From Triops longicaudatus (Eukaryota > Arthropoda > Branchiopoda > Notostraca > Triopsidae), in contig JAGQDJ010000023.1 in the NCBI GenBank assembly GCA_022885665.1, positions 868,001-932,000 on the forward strand: a DNA stretch of 64,000 nucleotides. The letters run 5' to 3'. How positions within the stretch are numbered: the stretch's first letter is position 1; the number at the start of each line of letters is the position of its first letter. The notes beneath the pieces were generated by a model. That model searched no databases and was not told the DNA's origin. It saw nothing but the letters and a program-made list of their open reading frames with translations. Below, in pieces: positions 52,201 to 64,000 of this stretch. A program made the translations under genes and the position numbers.

Positions 52201-55200
52201 TCATTGTTATGATTGTAAACGCTTAACGAGAAAACGGCATACAATTGTCTGTTTTTCATATGATATTATAGTGGGCCGCTATTAGCTGGTTAATTTGTTA
52301 TTGATTGGCCTAGAAACAAGAGTGCATGACTGACGTTATTTATGTCCTAGAGTACCAAACAAATATGCGAAATAAGGCTTTACGTATTTTCCATCTCGAC
52401 AGAAACAAAGAAGCCTTTGACAAGAAAATCAGATTTACCCATTTGATGGCATGAAGTTAATAAGTGGTGTAATATTACCCTAAGTTCCGAAAACGCATGA
52501 CCGGAGAAGCTTAATATTTTCTTCTCAAAACACACTCCTCTAATCAGTGATGGTTAAACGGATTTGGTAAAGGAGGTAGCCGAGTTTACCGCAAAAGCTG
52601 TCTTTTCTACTTTGTACAGACCCTAGGCCGGATTAACGAATGGCCGATTGATCCGTAAAAGCATACAAGGCAGCATGTAAAGATTAAAAGTTAACCTGTG
52701 TAAAATAATTAGTAACTGAGTAAATATGTCTGAGCAGATAGCATAAACATGATTAGCTATGGCATGATGAAGTTTTGCGTACTTCCTAAGCGGATAGTCA
52801 TGTTATGTTTGAATACAGTGAGTTATACGTATCCCGAACATGTTAACGGAAGAGGAAGTCATGAGAAAAAATCGTAACGTAAATAACTTGACTGGAAGCA
52901 ACGTCGGATAAAATACTTTTATTGTATTAGTAAATATTCACAGTATTCTAAATACTTGTATAAGCCGAAATATTAAAACATTTACAATAACGATTTTGGG
53001 AAAGTTTTGGGGATAAGAGAACGTCCAATTATAGAGTGTACCCAATGTAGATATATCTCTTTCCTCAGTATTAGGTAACGCTGTAGTTTACTGCGTTACC
53101 TAGTATGAATGTGACTTACGAGCAGTAGTCTCATGGGAACATAGTTGGACATGTAGTTAGTCGTTACTGGTACACATGTCACGTACATTCAGTGTGTACA
53201 ATTTGTCGAACAAATAGTATAATTACGTTACAGCTACTTATAATTTCAAATTTGCTAGTACATTATAACCACGTTTACAAAATAACGCATTACTTTGCTA
53301 TTACTTTGCTATACACTTTGCTATTACTTTGACTAAAATGCGTAATTCTTCTAAGTGTTAGTCAACTTTTAAAAATTGTGTATAAAAATAAAAGAAATAC
53401 GTTTATGCAGTCTACGGGCAAACGAGTATAATATTCAACAATAACATTCTATTTTTTCAGGCGTCGAATCAGTACTTCGCATGTTATAGCATGTCACTTA
53501 CTTGCTCAATGAATAAAGGAATTGTAATAGTAGTGTATTTTTTATTTTACGACCGCATTCTGTAACAGTTTCAAGGGGAGTAAAAAAATGTAATTATTAT
53601 TATACACTTTAAAGAGCGAACAACTTAACGGGTATATTAAGATTACTCCCAAAATAGTAATTGGCTTTACAAATAACCGTTACACATAACCATTACGGAA
53701 CATTGCGCGCTTCAAACAGCGAAATTGTCTCCTATTTAGTTATCGTAAAGGCACTGTGACCGGGGCTCCTATTGTGATCGATAGCCTAGCCGAGTGTCCA
53801 CAACGTTGTAAGACCTTTTTATCTCTGAAACTGGAAAAGAAGGTCGAATGTCTTTTAGTATTGTTAGTTTTCCTCTTTGCAAAGGCAACGTGAGTGCGGT
53901 CTTGCGATAAATGAAGGCGACCGTAGGCAAACGTGGTGCTTTCGACGTACGAGTCCTTGGCCGTTACGTTTGGGGTTGTTTCAAGAATGCAAGTCTACGT
54001 TGTGTAGCGGGCTGGCTGTGGCTATGGGCCGGCCTGAGTGGCAAGAATTTTCTATATATAAAACACCACGGTGTGTCTCTTGTAGAGATGTCTTGTGTCT
54101 GTGTACTTTGACTGTCTTTCATTTTTTTAGCGCTGACTAGAGACAACGCTTTACTTAAGATTGATGAGACGCTTATCCGTGCGTTCAGGTCTGAGCCTTA
54201 TTTTAGCTATTCAGACCATTTACTATTCATTGTTGTCCGTGGATTAGTTTACGCAGCCTTTTTTTCTTGTCAGCACACACGGTAGGAAATAATTACAAAA
54301 GAAATCTGATTTTCGTGAGCGGTGAGGAGTTGTGATTTTGAAGCCCAACGGTAACAGCGGCCTGCTTTGTTGTTGCAAAGTGCTTTGGATGAGGGTGAAC
54401 AGGCACGAGATTAATAGGAAGCCTTTCAAGTATGTTACTTAGCTTAGCAGTTCCGCGCTGGGTGCCCTTTTCCTTTGTCAGAGATGGTTGCAATCGTCTT
54501 TGCAATGAAGGATGTGTTGTAGGTCAAATGTGCAGCCTTCAAAACATGTTGTTTTGTGTATATCGCACCCTAGAGCCCACCCTTTGGAAAAATTACATTA
54601 TGCGGAACTCAAAAAGCAATATGTACGAAACCAGTGATTGTTTGGCAAAATAAATAAATGCGAATTATTTTATTTCGTTTTTATTTACTTTGGTTTTTCT
54701 TTGTTATTTATTCTGTGTCTTTTAGATATCGATAAAGGTCCGTAACGGGCAAAAATAATTCCCCGTTTAAGACGGTAGTATACACAACCTGGTGTAGGCA
54801 AATAGCATAGGTACACTTCGAGGTTAATGTAAAAGAAGTGTTGAAATATTTCTAGTTACCGTTTCGACAGTAATGTTTTGCTTTTATATTGTATTACGTC
54901 TTAATATACTTTTTGAAAAAGCGTATAATAAAATATGCTAAATCAGTCACTTTCGAAACTATAAAAACTATAATTAAACGAACTGGTGCAGTTAATGCTT
55001 TTCTGTGATAGAAACCGAAAAGCGAAATTAAATTAGACAAGTAGTTTTACTGAAAGTCTAATTGCTGAAATTTTTTACAGATATGATTACCGAAAGTCTG
55101 GGGTGTTTTTCCTGAAAAACTACTTATTTGATTTGAATTCGCCCTTTAATGTCAAATTCTAGAAAAGTTTACGTAGCACTTGCCAGTGTGCAAAATTTTC

Positions 55201-58200
55201 ATTGTTTTAGAAATATTGGAAAATTTAATTGGAACGCAAATCCACATTCGGAGGGTTGGTCCACCTTTACTTGACATTCACGTAAAATTGGGAAAATTTG
55301 AACAACTTATTATTAATTAGAAACCCTTTTACTTCTGTAAATATGTCACTCTGTTGCGACTTGCCCAACTTAGGTCTTGTGCCCAATTAAGCGTGCTTCG
55401 CGATGACATGTTTGTGACACGAATTGTGTTCGGTGTATAAAGCGGTCGCGCCCAGCTTATCAATTGCTAGCAGCCGTGGTCTGACCCATTACAGAGTAGA
55501 GGAATTCAATAAAAACGAGGATAAATTTGGCTGGATTTTTGTGGCATGTTGTGCACTGTGGTAATGAGACTTGTGTTCCAAAGTTGTGTTTATTGAAGAA
55601 TGCTTCGTCACAGAAAGGTTCTTGCACTTTTTTTCTGCGGATGTTACTAAAAATTGTTTTTGTTTTTCTGATGAGGCCAATATTAACTCACGAATTAGTC
55701 ATGAAACGTGAAGAAACGTGGTTCAGTCTAATTATTTCTGTTCTTAGCCTTTTGAGTCCCGACTTAAGCGAAGAGAAAAGCTACTTGACTCTCCCGCCAA
55801 CCACACCCTGTTTGTTTTACATATCTTAATGTCTCCTAAGTGACTTGATAAGCCTTATTCCTGTGCGACGTGCTATTTGCATGACGCTCCACAGTATAAA
55901 TTCCAGATACACTTCTTTTCATTTGAAGTTGCTTCCATGTGTCATGTCTATATGGGTTTTGCAGGGTACAAGGACCAAAAATGTGATTACATAGAAAAGA
56001 TATATGCTTGGAAGAACACATGCAATGGAATACACCGGAATGTGACAGATTTTTTTATTTTATTTTTTTTATTATTTTTTTACTTCACCTGCGTAGACTG
56101 AAGCCTTTGCTGGAGCTTTGTAAGCTATATACAAACGTATTTACAATGTCACTGTTTGTAGCACGTGTACATTGAAAAATCCTTTTTTATTGCCATGAGT
56201 TTATGAGGAAATTTTGTACAGATTACAGGTCACATATTAGATATAAGCTTGTTTTTCTGAAATATTGATATTTTTCAGCAGTATTATCAATTTAGAATAC
56301 GTTTGTGCATTATATGAAATAAAGGCTGATTTAATGACTCTTTATTAGTCATGTTACCCATGTTTAAAAGCAGAGTAATGTTTAAAAAATCCGCACTCTT
56401 CTAAATATATAACGTACTCTTCTCGTAAAGACATTCGTTTCTTGAACTGGAAAAGGTCTGGAAGCTCTAGTTCTTGTCCTCCTTTATGTTTTACTGTAAG
56501 CTAACCAATCAAAATTAAAGAAACTCCGGGCCTAAAATTTTCATTACCAACACATTAAATTGTTATTGGCTTGTAATCGGGTTTGAAAGGGAATCGGGAA
56601 TCGTGATCTTCATAATCTTAATTCTGTCGGAACTATACATAAGAAGGTCGAAATTTGTCCCATACAAAGAAATACTAAGGCTGGCCGGCGAAGGATATAT
56701 TTACCATTTTATATCATGGAGGTAGGGAATGCAACACAGCTTCACGAGCTGACTCTGGTGAAACAATATGTAGCAAAATTGGACGATGTCCGTGACTTGT
56801 AAAAATAACCTCGTTATCCAGTAGCGTGCAAATTTGGTGACGTTTGGCTGTTTTTGGCCATGATCTGTTCATTACGCACTGTTTAGCTACATAAACCTTG
56901 AGCTTGCTGTGCTTTCGAGCCAAACATCAGAGATGCAGCTTGCTTTCAGTCAAGCGCATTGTTCATAATGTGTTACGATGGAGAGCATCCGTTTAGATGC
57001 GCAATTTGCGCACACATTATGTGTCAGCTAACCTTTTCGAGGGAGTTGCTGATGTGATGACAAGCTGACATCGGTTGATAGACATGTTTTGTGAAAGAAA
57101 AGTGCTAATTTAAACGCTGAATTGAATGTCCTGGTTATTCTCATGAAAAAAGCTCAAAATTGTTATATCTCCACAAAAATAATAATAATGGAAAAAATGC
57201 ACACATTTCACGGAACCTATATAAAATAAGTATAAAAAAATTGACCCGGAATTTTAGGCAAAATCTAAAGCTCCCCGAAGTAGTAGTGAAATGTCGAAAT
57301 TTGTTGTATAACTTCGGAAGCCGATATGTTAGTGTCGGTATTTCTACGTGCCGTACTTGAAACTTTCACGTAGCAAACTTGTGATACGAAACACTTTCAT
57401 GTATGAAAGAAGTTTTTCTGGTACGTAGTGCAAAAGCGGTCAATATGGTTTATTGGCGGATCGTGGAACCCATACCTTGCGCTAATATTTGGACGTTTAG
57501 TAAGCTTCGTAGAACACCAAAGCAAGCTTTGCTCCAAACTGTGCCAAGTGTGTTCGGCACCGATTACAAAGGGTTGACGTCGTTGGTATTCATAATCTTG
57601 TCTTAACGACGGTCTTGATCGATTGTATCTCCATGCCTTGCGGGCCAATTAGCCAGTGGAATTTCGGGTTAATGTCTCAATTCTCGAAGCAATAAACTTC
57701 CTAAAGATCTGTCGTCGAGAGGCCTTGCTTTGCAATTCCACATGGGCTTTGAGTTTGTGTTGCGGATCAGTTAGCCTTTTCAAAGAAAAATAATCAGAAT
57801 GATAGGCAGCTTGATGACCTTGACGTGTTGGCGTACGAGTTACGCTAACATTTCTTTTATGAACGCGGTTCTTTACGTGGTTCACAAGGTGACCGCCTTG
57901 TCGCCCAGACTTGAGAAACCACACCCAACGCGTTAAAAGAAAGCAAAGTTTGCGGGGATTGCGGAACGTTTATCTTCTTGCCATTGTGGGCAGGCTCAAT
58001 AACTGGCATTGAAGCTAACCTTTTTGTGGTCTTCCTTTTTTTGTGTTTTTTTACCTACTTGACTTTTTAAGATCAAGAACGCGTGTAGAAGAAAATGGCT
58101 CCTAGATAGGAGAACGGTCTGCCCTGGGATTTAAAGGCCAGATAAAAGTCTGGCTGGCTGGAAGCCAGTTCACGGAAGATGACGGAAACGTATTCCTTGG

Positions 58201-61200
58201 GATGCTCTTTAGGGCCTTCCGAGTGGGTAGCGTGGAGGAGTGGCTAAAAAAAGATAAAGCTTGAAGAAGTTTCGTACGTTATGAACTTAAGGTGACAAAA
58301 TAACTTGGGTTTGAAGCTTTTCTTTTTTAGACGCTCGACATGTTAGAAGCTTAACTAGGAGGGGCTTGATATATGCCGTGAAATATCAAGTTTTTGAGTG
58401 TATTTTTGGAATAACAAAAAAAGCATACATAACTCCCTTATCGCGCTATGCCGCATAAAACTGTAACAATAGCTTAGCTAATAAGGAAATCCACGTGTAC
58501 ACTTTTCGACAGATATTTGGAAGATTTCAGCTACTGAGTAAGATAACACTGGACATATAGGCAGTCAGAGAAAAAGTGCATTAAATAGGCCCCGAATATG
58601 CGAACGAATTAAATTAACGCATTTAGGCGTGTTTCTCTGTAAAGAAAAAGTTGTTATACTGATTTCATGTTTTATGTTTTTATAGATATTTGGAAGCGTA
58701 GGCTTCTCCCGTTGATGACTTCTTTGTATTACAACTTCAGTTTTTACGAGTACTTTAGGTTTAATTTTGAAGCACTTTTAATTTTGCATCGTTAAATATT
58801 TGGGAAGTGGTTAAATTTTAAACGCTTAATAATATTATACTCAGTTTTAGTATTAAATAGTCGTAGTTTTGGTGTGAATAATTCGTAATATATTCGTAGT
58901 TGGTAATTAATTTCAGAAAGACTGAATGTTATGTCAGCTTGGAAGATTGCGATTACTAATATGTTATCATGTGTGGACTAGGGGTGCCTTTTCTATCGTC
59001 CGAAGATGTGTGCAAAAATCCACTGGCTTGGAGTTTGCTGCCAAGATCATCAACACGAAGAAGCTTTCAGCCAGAGGTACGAATATAAAACGTTGGTTGG
59101 GGAAAAGTTGCCACTCGAGTCACTTTGCTCTTCTCCGCCAGCAATTCGAGTCTTTCTAATTCCGTTTTCAGAACGGGCCACCTCCGAGTTTATTTTCTCG
59201 GTTGGGGTCATGCTTGAAAACGTTTTCGACGCAACATCAAAGTGACCACGCCCCTTGGGGCGCATCTTTGCGCGCTCTGACGGAGCTACCAGCTCTGCCA
59301 TTCCTGTGCTTTTTTTTTTTTTAAATACAGAACTAATTTTCATCTACTTAGGGGAGGCGAATAATAGTGAAAAAAATGTCGTCAAACGACAAGACGCGAG
59401 TGCCTATGACCATTTCCATCTTTCCACTATCATGGGTTTTACGTTTAGTGCGTAGCATTTCAGTGCTCGATTTCGCCACTCGGGCAATTAATCTAACTCT
59501 TACTGTTTTGGGATTCATCCTCCTTTTATTTTACTTTTTACTATTCTGGGCTACTGGGCAGGGAAATTTAAAGAATTGCCAAGAGTTGAAATAGATTTCG
59601 CAGATGTGTCTGGACCGGAACTCTGGGGAAATACCAAGCAAAACGCTAAAAGTCTTTATCGCCTGTAAGCCCCGCAGGACTGACCATGCTAGGTTTCTTT
59701 TTACCGATCGCAATCAAATTGTCATTTGTAAGAACTGTGTGTGCGTTGTGTGGGCCAGAGGGAGTTGTTGGTCACGTTAAATGTAGTACGCCATCCGGGC
59801 GCTTTAACCTCCTCCTGTGTGTAGGTGTATGTCTTTTTGTATGTCTTTTCTGAAGTTTGGGGAAAAGAGATGCAAGGGGCGTTGCTCCCACAGGGGAGGG
59901 TTATTGATCCGGCCTCCATCGCTTTCTCCCTTTTCTGCTGCTCGTTGGTTCTCTGCATACATGTGTGTATGTGTGCATGTGTGTGTAAAAGGGGTTGTAG
60001 ACGCCGCGTCGTCTTCTAATGATCCTGTAGTGTGAGACCAAGCCTGCGCCCGCATGCAACCTACGTAGAGCTGCCGGGCTATATATCGAGAACACAAGAA
60101 TTTCGCGGTAATAATGACAGAAAAGTACACGGACGCGGGAATTTTTAGTTAACCACGGAGGGGTAGCTAGCGGAGCGAATGAAAGAGCGCATAAAATAAA
60201 AACAGATTCATCAAAGGTATTCTAGCAAGCAATGATGGAGGAAGGGCTAATGTGATGTAGGAAAAAATTACTAGAATATTAGTTCTGTTGTTTGGCACCA
60301 CCTCCAGATGCTGCGGCATTATTGTTGCTAGTGTTCTTCATCTCTTGTCATGGCATTTTAGCTACACTGTTCTTTTTCGTACTTAGTGACTTTTATTATG
60401 TATTTTTGTCGTATATTTAATTCGCTTACATTGCATTTTTCTTTGCTTTCTTACATTATCTCTTATTGTGTTCTAGTTTTTCGTGTAGTTGTATCCGTTT
60501 GTTTTCCAAAGTAAATGCCTTTTCAGCGCCTCACATTACTGTGTTGGGTTGATTAGATCAGATGGACAACCTGTTGGAGTAAACGTCTCTCGAGATTGTT
60601 TGCTACCAGCTCAGGTGATCTATTCTAAACCGAACGGCTGCGAGCAATGCTGTTAGTTGGGTGTAAGAGAGGGAAGAGGGGGAGCCTTTTAAGCACCGTT
60701 AGGTAGAAATATTGCAACACAAATAGAGACTAGGCATTCGCTACAGGGAAGAGGATGAGTAGTTACTGAGAGAGCAAAAGGGGAGGAAATGAGCACAAAT
60801 ACCGACTCCAAAGGGAGGCGATGATGGGTTGTCCTGGAAACGTTGTACTCTATACATCCGAGTTGGCTTTACTTCCAAACTCGTTCCACCCCTTAAGAAA
60901 ATACGACCCAGATCTTTATGTAATTGACGATGCTCTGCTTTCCATTGTTCATTTCGCACAAGATTCTGGCGCGGATCGTCTTTCGGAGGTTGCGTCAATA
61001 GAATCAATACGTGTAACCGGGAGGGATTAAATTCGTATTACCTCATTAATTCCGTGTTTTTCCTTTCTTTTGCAGATTTCCAAAAGTTGGAGAGAGAAGC
61101 CCGTATTTGCCGTAAACTCCAACACCCCAACATAGGTACGGCCATTGGACGTGTCGTGGGAATTTATCATGTTGAATAGACCCATTGTGATATAATAGGC

Positions 61201-63778
61201 ATTAGCTACGGTCACTAGTAAGGGGTAATGAAGCATACATGCTAGTGCTTGAGATGGGGTGGGGTGGGCATCAAGACAGTTTTGCCACCGCCCGTGCTGA
61301 CCAAAAGAGGGGAAAGAGGACTCAGAAGGGGACCAATCAAGCCAGCCAAGTTAAATTAACCCATTTTCTGCCCTTGTTTTGCTTTCGTAGTCAATACGTG
61401 CTCGTATCTGTATTTCTTTTAGCAGCCAAACAATTTCTGCCGCAGGTGGGCGTGGCGTTGGCAACCAGCCAGCTGCTGGCCGCGTCCAGTCCGCGAAAAG
61501 GCGGTAGACAGGAAACCCGAAAGAAGCCTAGTCAAGCGTGTTTTTTTATTTTACCCATTATTTTTTTCCCCCGTTCAGCAAGAGAAAAGCGGAGTAGGAC
61601 TGCTTTACGGTGGCTACAGACGGGAAACACCCAAGGGAAGAAAAAAAGAAACGGACAATCGATAAATCAATAGCAAGGCAGGGCTTAAAAGTAGAGGAGA
61701 CGCCTTTGCTGCAAGATTTAGTTCTCGAGATCCTCCGCGGCATTTTACCGATGTGCCTATACAAACCCTGGATATATCTTGGTAGCTTAATTGGGAACTT
61801 CTGACGCAGTAATTTTAAGTTTTTTGTGCATAAAATGTCAAGCCGTTGTTTTTTGCTGTTGCGGAAGAGAAATAATAGCGAGACAACGAGGAACGAGATT
61901 AAGAAATAATTCTCCGAGGCGTAAGGGTATCGCACGTGTTGCCAGGAAGGGGGAAAAAGGGCAGTGTATGAAGAGGAAAGAAAGACATGGCACCTGTTGC
62001 GGTATATCCTTAAAAATGCGTGAACTGTCTTACAATCAGTGAGCGCTTTACAAGCCTCGGATCCGTTACCTCAAGTATTTAAGTTCCTGTCTGCAAAATC
62101 GATCGAAAGGACAGCTAGCGCTTTTTGCGGAAAACATTTCTTGCTTTGTGATAAATATTGAGTTGCACGGGATAGGAACTTGCAGTTCGAGACTGGAATA
62201 AACAAGGCATCGATCCGAGTGCAGTGGTACTTGCAGGCCCTTGTTCATTGTAACTTGAATTTTCCGATTGCTTTGTTAGACTGTTTCCAAATAAAATGAG
62301 CAGCGAGTAGGATCACCACACAAGAGCTAATTAGGAATGTAACTCGTTTTTCATTTGCTTTCCTTTTTTCAGTAATGAAGTCGTTTTATATTCTAAGATG
62401 ATATTCTTAAATATTTTTGTTCTGGGTTGAACTAGTATTCTGTGGCCGGAGTATTGTCTTGTGCTTTGAAACAGTGCGTTACATTAATCATTTTTTTTCT
62501 GTCGTTTTTTTTTTACAGTCCGTCTCCATGACAGCATACAAGAAGAAAGTTTCCACTACCTCGTCTTTGACTTGTGAGTTTAATCGAATTGGATTTCTCC
62601 TGCTTGCGTTTGCAGTACGAAAACCCCCAAATTTCCAACTTCATGGCGTTCGTTTTTGTGTTTCAGAGTGACAGGTGGAGAGCTTTTCGAAGACATCGTC
62701 GCCCGGGAATTCTATAGTGAAGCTGATGCCTCGCATTGCATACAACAGATTCTGGAGAGTGTCAGTCATTGTCATCAGAATGGAGTTGTCCATAGAGATC
62801 TCAAGGTAAAATTGAGATTTCACTTCACAAGAGTTTCTCGCTTCACTTCTCCGACTCATTAGCTTTGTGAGCAGTCTTCATATGGGGAAAGGCGGGAGCA
62901 TTTCTTCTTCCTTATGTCTCTCGTTCTTCGTTAAATACGTTCTGCTATTCCATATTGCTTATTATTGCATTTTCCGTATTTTTATTTTATTTCTAATTAT
63001 TCCATATTTTTTGTTTTTTATGGGTTTGAGCCTTATTTTGAAAGAATTCACATATTTCATGTTTGTTTGCCTATTGCATTTCTTTTTAATATATTTTTTT
63101 TTTCTTTCCATGTCAGCCCGAAAATCTGTTACTCGCTAGTAAAGCCAAAGGTGCCGCAGTCAAGCTAGCTGACTTTGGGCTGGCCATTGAAGTCCAGGGC
63201 GACCAACAAGCGTGGTTTGGTAAGATACTTCCTTTTTACTTCTGTAATTCACTTTTTCTTCAGATAAGCGGTTTAAATTATTGGTTCCCTCTAACAGTGA
63301 CTCATAAAAGACAAGGCTTCCTTGGTCTATTTCTATGACAGTGGGTGTAGATCAAAGCCTGTTGTTATGATGTGAAAGAATCGAGGCACGCAACTTGTAA
63401 TGTGTTATGTAGTTTATTGATTTCTACAGCAAGTCTAGGCGTCTGCTCCGCACGTCTATCAACGGCAGTGCGGCGGGGTAACGAGGAACTGGTCGTAATT
63501 CCTGTAATAGTTTATTACTGACGGGGCACGTGTGCATATATGCGTTAACATGGAGGCAATTAATAAAAACTATTTAGGCAATTTTTCTGTTACCCACCCG
63601 TCCACCAGCCCTTAATACGCTGGGCCAACGCCTTGTTCCCTTTATACACGTGCAATGTTTACTGGGATGTAAGTGTGATCATGTATATATATAGGCTTTG
63701 CCGGCACACCTGGTTACTTGTCTCCCGAGGTGCTCAAGAAGGAACCGTACGGCAAACCGGTCGATATCTGGGCCTGCG
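49264..63778 (+). CDS. CaMKII: calcium/calmodulin-dependent protein kinase II, N-terminal part (truncated by window edge)
   Basis: Ser/Thr kinase activated by Ca2+/calmodulin, central to synaptic and muscle signalling. Seven coding exons are present: 49264-49328, 58982-59076, 61076-61135, 62519-62573, 62667-62805, 63117-63219, 63695-63778; phases join to give 200 codons before the edge. The start matches the family N-terminus (MAV.NA.TRFSDNYELKEELGKG). Kinase landmarks: glycine loop GKGAFS at 21-26, ATP lysine K43, HRDLKPEN at 134-141, DFG at 157-159, and FAGTPGYLSPE in the activation segment. The autoinhibitory segment (RQET), calmodulin site and association domain lie beyond the window. The first intron is 9653 bp and the others 93-1999 bp, in contrast to the tiny introns of the genes to the left. 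Confidence 0.96.
53072..53102. repeat. perfect 10-bp inverted repeat with 11-nt loop
   Basis: TAGGTAACGC (53072-53081) and GCGTTACCTA (53093-53102) are exact reverse complements separated by 11 nt, and pairing extends imperfectly outward. It could fold as a small hairpin in the CaMKII intron transcript. Confidence 0.65.
53288..53332. repeat. short imperfect tandem repeat of ACTTTGCTATT units
   Basis: Reads as three to four consecutive copies of a (T)ACTTTGCTAT unit with small changes. A minor local repeat within the CaMKII intron. Confidence 0.55.
59960..59986. repeat. TG-rich microsatellite in CaMKII intron 2
   Basis: Interrupted (TG)n with CATG units, inside the intron 59077-61075. It generates spurious overlapping open frames on both strands. 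Confidence 0.65.
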
Positions 63779-64000
63779 GTCAGTATTTATTCCGCCACAC
63801 ACCTCACCACCACATTTCTTATGTCAACCAAAAATATCGTCAACCTTTCACTACCAAGCCCTTTTAACCCGTCCATGGGCATCCTTTTCGTTTTCCTCCC
63901 ACGTGACAATTTTAGTTCTTTATCTCGTTTTTTTTGTCTTTTATTTTCCTGTGACTCCGCCCGAAAATGCGACATTGGAAATCTCCCATCTTATTACTGC

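Larger units (their letters stand above)
49329..58981 (+). other. CaMKII intron 1 (9.65 kb), no recognised nested gene
   Basis: Bounded by an AAA|GTGAGT donor and a GGACTAG acceptor with matching phase. AT-rich. I see scattered 60-90-codon frames on both strands, a perfect 10-bp inverted repeat near 53.07 kb and a short tandem repeat near 53.29 kb, but no gene, transposon with clear ends or known RNA. Long first introns often carry enhancers; nothing here proves it. Confidence 0.6.

Noticed and set aside
57397..57924. Minus-strand frame of about 175 codons interrupted by one stop, within CaMKII intron 1
   Set aside because: No family resemblance, no splice structure that removes the stop, and two adjacent frames of 83-91 codons are expected by chance in this much sequence. 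A decayed nested gene cannot be excluded.
61239..61673. 144-codon open frame in CaMKII intron 3
   Set aside because: It lies wholly between two well-supported CaMKII exons, has no initiation or splice context, and is basic low-complexity sequence.

Overview
Organism and overall character. The window is animal nuclear DNA, most likely from an arthropod. The genes have many small exons with GT..AG introns (mostly 46-75 bp in the compact genes), and one gene is a clip-domain serine protease, an arthropod-typical family. The DNA is AT-rich. I cannot tell crustacean from insect or chelicerate from the sequence alone. There is no operon, CRISPR array or prokaryotic feature. Splice models below were built by hand from consensus splice sites, reading-phase continuity and protein-family expectation. 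Layout. (1) 1-1308, minus: a tandem-repeat galectin with two carbohydrate-recognition domains, followed upstream by a 579-nt uninterrupted poly(T) tract (1641-2219). (2) 3824-5359, plus: a three-thioredoxin-domain ER protein disulfide isomerase (TXNDC5/ERp46 type) ending in RDEL. (3) 5637-12717, minus: the spastizin homologue ZFYVE26 in 20 exons with a textbook FYVE finger, tail-to-tail with TXNDC5 and head-to-head with (4) adenylate kinase 2 (13317-14380, plus). (5) 17382-21000, plus: a secreted clip-domain trypsin-like serine protease. (6) 21001-45658: about 24.6 kb with no gene I can recognise. It holds a pogo-like miniature element, two hAT-type miniature elements with intact 8-bp target-site duplications, and a few weakly supported candidate exons, best around 24.0-26.2 kb. 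(7) 45659-46935, plus: geranylgeranyl diphosphate synthase. (8) 49264 to the right edge, plus: the first seven coding exons of CaMKII, with a 9.65-kb first intron, running off the window inside the kinase domain. How the genes relate. They do not form a pathway. TXNDC5 acts in ER oxidative folding, ZFYVE26 on PI3P endosomes and in lysosome recycling, AK2 in mitochondrial intermembrane nucleotide balance, the clip protease in extracellular immune or clotting cascades, GGPPS in isoprenoid supply for prenylation, and CaMKII in calcium signalling. The obvious architecture is a dense 21-kb block of short-intron genes beside a gene-poor half dominated by long intergenic DNA and long CaMKII introns. 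I found no evidence for a new multi-gene system. The most unusual items are the poly(T) tract, the newly delimited miniature transposons, the galectin first domain that has lost a ligand-binding arginine, and a possible unrecognised gene near 24-26 kb.
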